NCBI GenBank assembly: GCA_030372985.1
Contig: JAUCQB010000110.1
Location: forward strand, 30,277 to 94,276
Direction of reading: 5' to 3'
DNA from: Phycisphaerae bacterium
GTDB taxonomy: Bacteria > Planctomycetota > Phycisphaerae > UBA1845 > PWPN01
Length of the DNA: 64,000 nucleotides
The position numbers and the translations under genes are program-made. This document shows, piece by piece, positions 53,910 to 61,731 of this stretch; the stretch's first letter is position 1; each line of letters opens with the position of its first letter. The notes under the pieces are model-generated. The model had not been told where the DNA came from. It worked only from the letters and a program-made list of their open reading frames with translations, and ran no database searches.

Positions 53910-55162
53910 CTAAGCCAGGAACCGAAGGACCTCCTCTGCCGCCCTCCGCCCCGAAGCTATGGCGCGCCGTTGATGGATGCCATGTGCCGATGATCACTGC
54001 AGACGAAGACGCCAGGCTCAATCTGGCATGGCCGTTCGACCGGCTGCAGTGCTTCCGGGGGTTGCGCCGGTATGGCCTGTGGGATACGGTACGTCTTCAG
54101 GTGCCGCCACTTGAAGACCGAGGATCCGAACCATTCCCTCACATGGTCCAGCACTGCGGCGACGAGTTGCGCATCGGCAAGGCCTGCGCCCCGCAGCACG
54201 GTGACCGATATCAGAGACCTGCCTGGAGGGGCGTAGTCGGGTGAGACCTGGCTCAGCACACAAAGGTTGTTGACGGGGCCTTTGCCCGTCCCATTCAGCA
54301 CCAGAACGGGTTCCCGGACGGGGGGTTCGTCGCTCGCGAAGTACAGGCAGGTCACGGAGTTCCAGGCCGGTGCGGGGATACATCTTGTGAGACGAGCGGC
54401 CTCTGCTCCATCGGCAGCGAGAACGATCGCAGCCGCCCGCAGGGTTTCTCCCGTAGCCAGAACCACTTCTCCGGGCTGAATCGTCTCAACCCTCGTGAGC
54501 AGTCTGACTTGTTCCCGAGGCAGCCGAGATGCCAGTTGTTCAGGGATGGCTCCCATGCCGCGGGCGGGCACAGCATTGTCCCCGACGGCGAACATGCGGA
54601 AGACGAACTCGAACTTGCGACTCGACGTCGCCAAATCAGGTTCCAGGAACACGCCACCCAGAAACGGCCGGAAGAACCGGTCGATCATCGCCTGGCTGAG
54701 GCCTGTTGATTGAAGGTGCGAGAACGTGGTGGTCTGAGGGCGCAAATAGAGTTCCTCGATCTCTCCCGCAAGTGCCGCCCGCCGCAGCTTCAGGATCCGC
54801 GCCTTGTCCGCTAGCGATCCGATCGGCGATCGCATCGAACGCAGCGCATCCAGCGGCCGGCGGAATGGGTCGGCAACCCGATGAAAGGCGCCGTCGACCC
54901 ACACCAGAGCCCCCGGATAGAAAGGACGAAGATCGAGGGCCTTGTAGTCGAGAAGCCTTGCCGCCTCGGGGTAAGCGGTGAGCAGGATTTGGAAGCCGCG
55001 ATCGCAGAGAAAACCCCCGACGCGGTCAGTTTGGATTCGACCCCCGATGGTGCCCCGAGACTCCAGCAGCCGAAACGGCAAGCCCGCGTGCGTCAGTGCG
55101 ATCGCGCAAGAAAGGCCCGCAATACCTCCGCCGACGATAATCACACTGTCTTTGCGGGTCAT
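53910..55162 (-). pseudogene. FAD-dependent amine-oxidase/phytoene-desaturase-like gene with C-terminal frameshift
   Basis: From ATG 55162 it reads SVIIVGGGIAGLSCAIALTH, the FAD-binding GxGxxG, then GGRIQTDRVGGFLCDRGFQI, and ends VFVCSDHRHMASINGAP with a stop at 53957. Such proteins always end in 'SINGAxxSGRRAAExV'. That ending, IASGRRAAEEVLRFLA, is present in the next frame after a GC dinucleotide is removed from GGCGCGCC, stopping at 53910. So the last 16 residues are cut off by a two-base insertion in a GC run. It is six bases downstream of the hydrolase gene. Confidence 0.75.
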
Positions 55163-55168
55163 TTTCAA

Positions 55169-56596
55169 TCAAAGCCCTTGGATGCAATACGGATCAGCAA
55201 TGCCAGCCTCGCCACTGTAGCATCTCTGGAAGAGGCCGAAGTCCGACTGGTCCACGTCTCCGTCAGCATCGAGATCGGCGAATTGACAGGACGAGGCCAA
55301 CGGAATCGCGGGACCGCTGGCGCATTGCTCAAAGACCTGGAAGTCGGCCAGATCCACGTCGCGGTCCCGATCGAAACCCGCGGCCGTCGTCAGGTCCACT
55401 CGCAGACGCACGAACGCCCTCGTGGCGTCATCGGCACCACAGCGCACGCTTACCAAAGGCTGATCAGACACGCTGGCTGCGTCGGCGGGGACCGTCAGCG
55501 ATAGGTTCACCGTCTCCGCCTGCCCCGGTCCCAACAGTGAGGTCTGGTTCGGCATGATGGCAACCGGCCATTGGTTGTCTTCTACAAACGCGGAATAGCG
55601 GCTGGCTCGTTGGCCGGCATTCTGAATCGCGAGGGTACCCCTCAACTCGGATCCACCAACGCCCACGAAGATATCCGGCGAGGAGGTCAATACCATCCCT
55701 GAATCCAAGGTGGTGCTCACCGCCGGATCCACGAGCACAGGTTCTCCCCATACCAGGGGCCACACTGTCTGATCGGACTTCAGGTACAGGTTGAACCAGG
55801 CAGTCAGCAATCGCCGTGTGATGGCCAACTGAGTGGCACGGGAGATCGAACCACTGTCGCAGAAGATCGAATTGCTATCGATGAAGCCGCAATGATAACC
55901 GCCGACAATCAGCGGCAGTTGGCGAGGCGGCGGCGCGGCGTTGTACATGAGTTGCCCGTGATTCTGCGGCGGCACGATGGTGTCCTCGCTTCCGGTGATC
56001 AGACAGACAGGAACGGCCAGCAGACCTGCGGCGTCGATGGCCGAGGGATTGGTGTCCGCCGCAGCCAGATTGGCAACGGTGCGGACGCGCGAATCCGCGG
56101 CGGTGGCCAGCAGGCTGGCGCCTCCCCCCATCGAGTGCCCCGACATCCCGAAACGCGCCGTCTGAACCTGCCCGTAAAGCCAGGACCCGTTGTCCAGGTT
56201 GCCCTGCTCAAGATAGGTCAGACAATGTCGCAGGTCGTCGGCGAAAGCTTGGTGATTGGGGAAAAGCTCTCCCCCTGACCGGCTGGCAATAACGAAGTAG
56301 CCCCACGTGGCCAGATGATCCAGAGTGGATTGGTACTTCTCGACCGTTTGCAGGAAGCCGTGCCCAAATGAGATTCCCGCGTAAGGAGCGCTGGTCCCGT
56401 CATAAGGGGCGTTCTGGCCGCTGCTGACCGCGGGATAGAAAAGCTTGGCCGTGAAGCTGCTCCCGGCTGGCCGGTTCACAGTGACATCCATCCAACCGGC
56501 CTGAAACGCACCGGGGGCGGAGAGATCCTGGGAGGCCATTACCCAGACAGGTGACATCAAACCAGCGACAAAGCAAGCTTTGAAGACGGTTCTCAT
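55169..56596 (-). CDS. secreted alpha/beta hydrolase (cutinase/PET-hydrolase-like) with dockerin-like tail
   Basis: 475 residues. A signal peptide (1-21, ending VMASQ) is followed by an alpha/beta-hydrolase (about 30-275): catalytic Ser in GMSGHSMGGGAS, likely Asp in TGSEDTIVPP and His in GGYHCGF, with FGHGFLQTVEKYQSTLDHLA as the oxyanion region. This resembles dienelactone hydrolase/cutinase-like polyesterases. A beta-sandwich region (about 285-405) comes before two EF-hand repeats (FDRDRDVDLADFQVFEQC and DLDADGDVDQSDFGLFQRC) typical of Phycisphaerae secreted proteins, probably for surface attachment. The substrate is unknown. It lies upstream of the FAD oxidoreductase. Confidence 0.82.
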   Translation of the reverse strand: MRTVFKACFVAGLMSPVWVMASQDLSAPGAFQAGWMDVTVNRPAGSSFTAKLFYPAVSSGQNAPYDGTSAPYAGISFGHGFLQTVEKYQSTLDHLATWGYFVIASRSGGELFPNHQAFADDLRHCLTYLEQGNLDNGSWLYGQVQTARFGMSGHSMGGGASLLATAADSRVRTVANLAAADTNPSAIDAAGLLAVPVCLITGSEDTIVPPQNHGQLMYNAAPPPRQLPLIVGGYHCGFIDSNSIFCDSGSISRATQLAITRRLLTAWFNLYLKSDQTVWPLVWGEPVLVDPAVSTTLDSGMVLTSSPDIFVGVGGSELRGTLAIQNAGQRASRYSAFVEDNQWPVAIMPNQTSLLGPGQAETVNLSLTVPADAASVSDQPLVSVRCGADDATRAFVRLRVDLTTAAGFDRDRDVDLADFQVFEQCASGPAIPLASSCQFADLDADGDVDQSDFGLFQRCYSGEAGIADPYCIQGL

Positions 56597-56711
56597 AGGC
56601 CATCTCCTATCACCAAGTCTACAGGAGGTGTATGAGCATGTTAAGCATTCTTTCGGATTCTGGGGTAGATAAGCGTCGTTGGGCGAGTATCAGCCTGGAT
56701 CACGCCCTAGC

Positions 56712-58316
56712 TCAGGAAACACCGGAGATTCCGAAGCCTTCTCGCAGGCGATGAGCATGAACGCAAACGGCTGATTGCTCCGCGTCTGTCATGCGATCGA
56801 CGTTCCGCAGCATCATACTCATTCGACGATTGCCGCTGAGTCGCCGCCGGTTGCGGATGAGGAAGTCCCAGTAGAGCGTCGTGAAAGGGCATGCCTTCGA
56901 CCCGATGCGGGCCGCCGGGTCGAAAGGGCAGCCTCGGCAGTAGTTGCTCATCCGCTCGATGTACTTACCGCTGGCCGCGTAGGGCTTCGTACCGACCACG
57001 CCGCCATCGGCGTGCATGACCATGCCGAGCGTATTGGGCAGGGTCACCCAATCCACGGCGTCAACGTACATCGCGAGGTACCAGTCGCTGATCAGACGGG
57101 GATCCACGCCGGCAATGAGGGCGAAGTTGCCGGTCACCATCAACCGCTGGATGTGATGGCCGTAGCCGCAGGCCAGGACTTGGCCGATGGCCTGCCTCAT
57201 GCAGACCATGTCCGTCCGTCCCGTCCAATAGAACTCCGGCAGCGTACCGTGCTGATCGAGCCAGTTGCGTGATCCGTAGTCTTGCCCCTCATGCCAGTAG
57301 ATGCCCCGGATGAACTCGCGCCAGCCGATGATCTGCCGAATGAAGCCTTCTACGGAGTTCAGCGGAGCCTGGCCGCTTTCATAGGCTGTCAGCGCCTTGC
57401 CGATGCACTCGCGGGGATCAAGCAACTTCAGGTTGAGCGAGGCGGACAGCAGAGAGTGATACAGGAACGGTTCATCTGCCCACATCGCATCCTGGTAGGT
57501 GCCGAACTCGGCCAGCCGATTCTGCACGAAGTCATCGAGGGCTTTCAGAGCTTGCGTGCGCGTGACCGGCCATCGGAAGCTCTCGATCGATCCTGGGTTA
57601 TCAGGGAATCTCTCCTCGACGAGGTGAATGACCGCCTGCGTAACGGCATCCGGCCGAGATGAGTAGGGCTTGGGTACCTTCGGGGCCCTTTTGAAGGCCC
57701 GGCGGTTATCTTCGTCGAAGTTCCAATCGCCGCCCGTCGGACGGCCGTCGTTCTCCAGAAGCGCGTTCATTCGGCGACGCTGCTCCCGGTAGAAATGCTC
57801 CATGACGGGCTGTTTGCGACCGGCCATCCAGGCATCGAAATCCTCCAAGTCGACCAAAAAGTGCCGGTCCGGCCGCGTCTCCAGGGGAACTCCCGCTGCC
57901 CTCGTTGCCTCCTCAATCAGGTTCTTGACCCGCCACTCGCCCGGATGTGTGCAGAGGATGCGCTCCGGCATGAGCTCATGGACGGCGCGATCGATTTCGC
58001 CTCGGAAGGAATGCGTGTTATCCGGGTCTTCGAGGCGAACGTAACGGACGCGATAGCCGCTTTGGGCGAGATGCTTCGCGAAATGCCGCATCGCCGAGAG
58101 GAACAGGACGGTCCGCTGCTTGTGACTCGGAACGTGCGTCGATTCCTCGCTGACCTCCATCATCAGAATCGCGTCTCGCGACGTGTCCAGTCCCTTGATC
58201 GCGTCCGCAGCTGGATCGAGTTGGTCCCCGAGAACGATCGCCAGTCGGCGGACGGGCCCGCGCACGGCAAGGTTCGGCATAGAGTCATGCAGGTGACGGG
58301 GTGGTTTGGGTCTCAT
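56712..58316 (-). CDS. iron-sulfur bacterial cryptochrome/photolyase-like protein
   Basis: 534 residues of the photolyase-related (FeS-BCP/PhrB) group, which repairs (6-4) photoproducts or senses light with FAD and a [4Fe-4S] cluster. Seen: an antenna-domain start RRLAIVLGDQLDP, then HPGEWRVKNLIEEA, the FAD-site region VEGFIRQIIGWREFIRGIYW, WYLAMYVDAVDWVTLPN and the Fe-S cysteines (LACGYGHH, later YCRGCPFD and SKACPF). In this family the cluster needs four such cysteines, and all four seem present. ATG 58316 follows AGGTG. It is the third gene after the MerR-type regulator, 48 bases behind the SDR gene. Confidence 0.9.
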   Translation of the reverse strand: MRPKPPRHLHDSMPNLAVRGPVRRLAIVLGDQLDPAADAIKGLDTSRDAILMMEVSEESTHVPSHKQRTVLFLSAMRHFAKHLAQSGYRVRYVRLEDPDNTHSFRGEIDRAVHELMPERILCTHPGEWRVKNLIEEATRAAGVPLETRPDRHFLVDLEDFDAWMAGRKQPVMEHFYREQRRRMNALLENDGRPTGGDWNFDEDNRRAFKRAPKVPKPYSSRPDAVTQAVIHLVEERFPDNPGSIESFRWPVTRTQALKALDDFVQNRLAEFGTYQDAMWADEPFLYHSLLSASLNLKLLDPRECIGKALTAYESGQAPLNSVEGFIRQIIGWREFIRGIYWHEGQDYGSRNWLDQHGTLPEFYWTGRTDMVCMRQAIGQVLACGYGHHIQRLMVTGNFALIAGVDPRLISDWYLAMYVDAVDWVTLPNTLGMVMHADGGVVGTKPYAASGKYIERMSNYCRGCPFDPAARIGSKACPFTTLYWDFLIRNRRRLSGNRRMSMMLRNVDRMTDAEQSAVCVHAHRLREGFGISGVS

Positions 58317-58364
58317 GGTTGAACACCTGCAGGAACCGATCGGCATCGGGTCCGCACCTTGACG

Positions 58365-59915
58365 TCATGGTAGCGGGGCTGAATCGTTCGGTTCCGCTAT
58401 GCGCCCGCCAGGTGCCGCTTGACCTGTCGGCGTCGTCCGGCCGATGGCCTCCGCTGCGCGCCGGATGCCTTTCAGCATCCCGCTGAAAACGAAGCTGTGT
58501 AACGGCAGCACCGCATACCAATACGCGAGCCCCAACAGCCCTCTCGGCTTGAAACGGGCCGTCTGGACGAACATGCAGCGGCCATGGTCTTCCGGGTGCG
58601 GCTGGACCTCGAACTCCAACGACGCCTCGCCGGGGAGCTTCATTTCGGCACGAAGCTCCAGACGCCGGTTGGGTGCGATTCCAGTCACGCGCCAGAAGTC
58701 AAGAGCCTCGCCGTAGCTGACTCGCTCGGAGTCGTGCCGGCCGCGTCTCAGGCCCGGTCCGCCGACCAGCCGATCCATCCAGCCTCGCAGACGCCAGAGC
58801 CAGTCGGCCGCGTAGTAGCCCTGTCCACCTCCGATGCGGCAGATCGCCTGGTAGGCCGCTTCGACGCCGGCATCCACTTCGATCGTCCGGCGATCAACGA
58901 AAACCTTGCCTCCCGACCAGTCCGGGTCTCCCGGTATGGGACCGGCGTCCGACCACGTCGTCTCAACGTCATGCGCCTCCAGCTTGCCCAGGGCGGCGTC
59001 GATCGACTCGCGGACGGTCAGCAGTCTCTGGGGCATCAGCCGATGGGCCTCGTCCTCGCGGCAGACGACCTTATTGCGAAGGCCCTCCGCCAGGGGTCGT
59101 GCAATGCGGTGGCTGAGGGGCGTCACCAGGTGAATCCAAAGGGAACTCAGCCGTGGCGTGAGCACAGGAACGGGAATGACCCATCGCTTCCGCAGGCCGA
59201 GGGCCTGGGCCATGGTCTGCATGATCTGGCGATAGGTCATGATGTCCGGACCGCCGATGTCGAGCGTCTTCCCCACAGTCGCGGGCTCGCTGAAACAGGC
59301 AACCAAATAGTGGAGCACGTTCCGGACCGCGATGGGCTGTGCCTCTGTTGACACCCATCGCGGGGTGATCATGATCGGCAACCGCTCCACCAGATATCGC
59401 AGGATCTCGAACGACGCCGAGCCCGAGCCAATGATCATGGCGGCCCGAAACACCGTGACTGGCACAGAACCCGACGCCAGGGCGGTCTCAACCTCCCGTC
59501 GTGAAGCGAGATGCTCACTCAGCTTGTCGCCGATCTCTCCCAAGCCTCCGAGATAGATGATCCGTTCAAGGCCAGCCGCCTCCGCCGCCTCTGCAAAGCC
59601 CCGGGCCAGGACACGGTCCCGTTCACGATAATCTGCACCGGCCACCATCATCGAGTGCACAAGGTAGTATGTTGCGCAGCAGCCTTGCATTGCCGCGCGG
59701 AGCGCATCAGGATCATCGATATCACAGCGTATGATCTCCACGTTCGGGCGTTCGGCCCACGGCCGGTCGCTGAGTTTGCGGGGCTCACGCGCGAGACACC
59801 GCACCCGGTATCCCCGCTCCACGAGCCGGGGGACCAGGCGGCCACCGATGTAGCCCGTAGCTCCCGTAACCAGCACGGGCTTGGATGGAGTTGTCTCGGT
59901 GGTCGTGTGGCTCAT
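58365..59915 (-). CDS. NAD-binding SDR-like protein with DUF2867 domain
   Basis: 516 residues. The N-terminal half is an NmrA-type SDR (VLVTGATGYIGGRLVPRL, RIIYLGGLGE, FRAAMIIGSGSASFEILRYL). The C-terminal half (about 330-500) is DUF2867, with WLWRLRGWMDRLVGGPGLRRG and FVQTARFKPRGLLGLAYWY. Homologues often accompany photolyase and LitR-type genes; their reaction is unknown. It begins four bases after the MerR-type regulator stops, so the two are probably co-translated. The photolyase gene follows. Confidence 0.88.
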   Translation of the reverse strand: MSHTTTETTPSKPVLVTGATGYIGGRLVPRLVERGYRVRCLAREPRKLSDRPWAERPNVEIIRCDIDDPDALRAAMQGCCATYYLVHSMMVAGADYRERDRVLARGFAEAAEAAGLERIIYLGGLGEIGDKLSEHLASRREVETALASGSVPVTVFRAAMIIGSGSASFEILRYLVERLPIMITPRWVSTEAQPIAVRNVLHYLVACFSEPATVGKTLDIGGPDIMTYRQIMQTMAQALGLRKRWVIPVPVLTPRLSSLWIHLVTPLSHRIARPLAEGLRNKVVCREDEAHRLMPQRLLTVRESIDAALGKLEAHDVETTWSDAGPIPGDPDWSGGKVFVDRRTIEVDAGVEAAYQAICRIGGGQGYYAADWLWRLRGWMDRLVGGPGLRRGRHDSERVSYGEALDFWRVTGIAPNRRLELRAEMKLPGEASLEFEVQPHPEDHGRCMFVQTARFKPRGLLGLAYWYAVLPLHSFVFSGMLKGIRRAAEAIGRTTPTGQAAPGGRIAEPNDSAPLP

Positions 59916-59919
59916 TGCG

Positions 59920-60786
59920 TCAGGCCCGCTGTTTCAATGTCTGTGCGAACGAAATCAAATGTCGGAGCGTGTCGCCGTGGGCCGCGTACTGGATTGCCCG
60001 CCGGATCTCCTCCGTCAGCGCCCTCCCGCCGACTACGACCGGCACGCCGCACTCGACGGCCGTATCGTACAACTTCGAGTAAGCAGGCAGGAAGTCCGAT
60101 ACCGAGGCAATCGTCGAGACGCTCAACCAGAAGAGACGCGGACGGACGGCGCGGATCGCCGCGCAGAGCGTTGAGAACGGATGCCCGATTCCGTAGGAGT
60201 CGGCCCGCCAGCCTGCCTCTCGCAATGCAATCTCCACCATCAGCGTGGGGATGGTATAGGGGTCGCCTTCGAGTGTGCCCCCGATGGCCTGCGGCGCCGA
60301 GTCCGAAATCGATGGCAACAGCCGTTGCAGTTGATAGAGGACACGCATGCAAACCTCACAGCCCCGTCGCTCCTCGTACACCTCGATTTCTCCGTGCTGC
60401 CATCGCGCCCCGATGTCGTGGAAAGCAGAAGCGATCACCAGATCGCAGATGTCGCACGCAGCATGCCCGGCGAGGTACAGGTCAAAGACCAGCTGCGCAA
60501 CCTGCGGTTCGTCCCCGGTCTCAAGGGCTGACCGCATTTGCGGCCTGGCCCGCTCGATGGTCTCCTTGCCTCGGCCCGCGGTCGCGGGGAGTCCGAGCAC
60601 CTCGGGCCGGACAATCGGGTAGCCCGTCTGCCGGAGGAACTGCATGACGCCATTGAGGGGGAGGCGACGGTGCCCGCCTGCGGTTCGTATTGAAGGGACG
60701 GTGCCTTTGTCGCACCAGCGTTTGAGCGACGCCTCGCTTACCCCGATGGATCGGGCAACCTGTTTGGGCGTGAGCAAGTCTTTCAT
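59920..60786 (-). CDS. MerR-type regulator with degenerate B12-binding domain (LitR/CarH-like)
   Basis: 288 residues. An N-terminal helix-turn-helix with LTPKQVARSIGVSEASLKRW and RTAGGHRRLP is followed by a B12 cap and Rossmann-like domain. The cap has W129-x9-E139-R140, so His of the W-x9-EH motif is Arg. The ligand motif DxHxxG reads D175-P-Y177 (EGDPYTIP), so the cobalamin-binding His is Tyr. It therefore may not bind B12 and may depend on another light or redox sensor. It heads the operon with the SDR and photolyase genes. TGAACGATTT motifs lie near its promoter. LitR/CarH homologues act as repressors relieved by light. Confidence 0.85.
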   Translation of the reverse strand: MKDLLTPKQVARSIGVSEASLKRWCDKGTVPSIRTAGGHRRLPLNGVMQFLRQTGYPIVRPEVLGLPATAGRGKETIERARPQMRSALETGDEPQVAQLVFDLYLAGHAACDICDLVIASAFHDIGARWQHGEIEVYEERRGCEVCMRVLYQLQRLLPSISDSAPQAIGGTLEGDPYTIPTLMVEIALREAGWRADSYGIGHPFSTLCAAIRAVRPRLFWLSVSTIASVSDFLPAYSKLYDTAVECGVPVVVGGRALTEEIRRAIQYAAHGDTLRHLISFAQTLKQRA

Positions 60787-60798
60787 GATTCAGTGTCC

Positions 60799-60808
60799 TG
60801 AACGATTT
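60799..60808 (-). promoter_or_regulatory. TGAACGATTT repeat 1, near the regulator start
   Basis: It lies 13 bases upstream of the MerR-type start codon, next to TATAGAAT on the minus strand (a possible -10). It may be the binding site of the regulator for its own gene. Confidence 0.55.
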
Positions 60809-60941
60809 GATTGATTCTATATCGAAACGCTGTGACCAGCAAGCCTCACTGCGTTTCATTCCCGGATAATCCAGGGCATATCGTGATCTAATACGAGCTG
60901 CAGCAATGTCTTATGATCGAAAGGCGGGCCCATAAACGTTT

Positions 60942-60951
60942 TGAACGATTT
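60942..60951 (+). promoter_or_regulatory. TGAACGATTT repeat 2, upstream of the folE promoter
   Basis: It is followed at 60957 by the possible -35 TTGCCT and at 60979 by the possible -10 TATAGT of folE (16-base spacing). Confidence 0.6.
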
Positions 60952-60956
60952 TATAT

Positions 60957-60984
60957 TTGCCTTTGGCTTGGGCGGTCCTATAGT
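60957..60984 (+). promoter_or_regulatory. probable folE promoter
   Basis: TTGCCT (60957-60962) and TATAGT (60979-60984), 16 bases apart. It is bracketed by TGAACGATTT motifs at 60942 and 60990, so a bound regulator could block or activate it. Confidence 0.45.
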
Positions 60985-60989
60985 GGTTG

Positions 60990-61008
60990 TGAACGATTTG
61001 AACGACTT
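60990..61008 (+). promoter_or_regulatory. TGAACGATTT repeat 3 overlapping TGAACGACTT repeat 4
   Basis: TGAACGATTT (60990-60999) and TGAACGACTT (60999-61008) form a direct tandem, just before the folE ribosome site GGAGG (61010-61014). A regulator bound here would block transcription or translation start. Confidence 0.6.
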
Positions 61009-61019
61009 TGGAGGCCGAC

Positions 61020-61664
61020 ATGATCGCTGAACACGGGAATATCGCAGTACTAGAACCTGATGTTCTGTCAACCGCTCGACAGACCAACCCGGGTACCTTC
61101 ATTGATGTGGAACGGGCCGAGATGGCCGTGAGGAACTTGCTTATGGCTCTCGGCGAGGATCCCGATCGCGAAGGACTTGCGGACACTCCCCGACGCGTCG
61201 CGAAAATGTACCGCGAGCTCTTCGCCGGCATCTCTGCCGATCCGGCTGTGCACCTGAAGCGTGTCTTCCATGAGCAGTACGACGAGGTCGTCCTGCTTCG
61301 CGACATCGACTTCCACAGCTTGTGCGAGCACCACCTCCTGCCGTTCCACGGCAAGGCCCATGTGGCGTACCTGCCGAACGGGAAGGTAGTGGGCCTGTCA
61401 AAGCTTGCCCGCACGGTGGATGCGTTCGCCCGCCGGCCGCAGGTCCAGGAGCGGATGACCTGCCAGATCGCGGACGCCCTGATGGAGCACTTGGCCCCGA
61501 AAGGCGCGGTGGTGGTTGTCGAGGCCGAGCACCTGTGCATGAAGATGCGGGGCGTGCAGAAACCGAACGGTACCATGGTCACCTCGGCCGTGCGCGGCAC
61601 CTTCAAGGAAAGCGCCGCGGCACGGGCGGAGGTGATGTCATTGATCAATAATTGCCGCCGGTAA
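61020..61664 (+). CDS. folE: GTP cyclohydrolase I
   Basis: 214 residues. It makes dihydroneopterin triphosphate from GTP, the first step of tetrahydrofolate and pterin synthesis. Seen: the zinc ligands in [10 protein letters not shown] and [11 protein letters not shown], and [20 protein letters not shown] at the tunnel-forming core. The length is normal for type I FolE. GGAGG is five bases before ATG 61020. It is divergent from the MerR-type regulator with TGAACGAYTT motifs between. In LitR regulons a folE gene accompanies photolyase genes, perhaps to supply the antenna pterin or folate. Confidence 0.95.
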   Translation: MIAEHGNIAVLEPDVLSTARQTNPGTFIDVERAEMAVRNLLMALGEDPDREGLADTPRRVAKMYRELFAGISADPAVHLKRVFHEQYDEVVLLRDIDFHSLCEHHLLPFHGKAHVAYLPNGKVVGLSKLARTVDAFARRPQVQERMTCQIADALMEHLAPKGAVVVVEAEHLCMKMRGVQKPNGTMVTSAVRGTFKESAAARAEVMSLINNCRR

Positions 61665-61702
61665 GTTCCGACGGCCTGAGAGTTCTGGGATTGCGGTCAA
61701 AA

Positions 61703-61715
61703 GCTCTTAAAGAGC
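61703..61715 (+). promoter_or_regulatory. small hairpin before the fasciclin gene
   Basis: GCTCT-TAA-AGAGC immediately precedes AAAAGGAG, the ribosome site. It is short, and a role in translation control is only a possibility. Confidence 0.3.
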
Positions 61716-61731
61716 AAAAGGAGTTCGTGCG

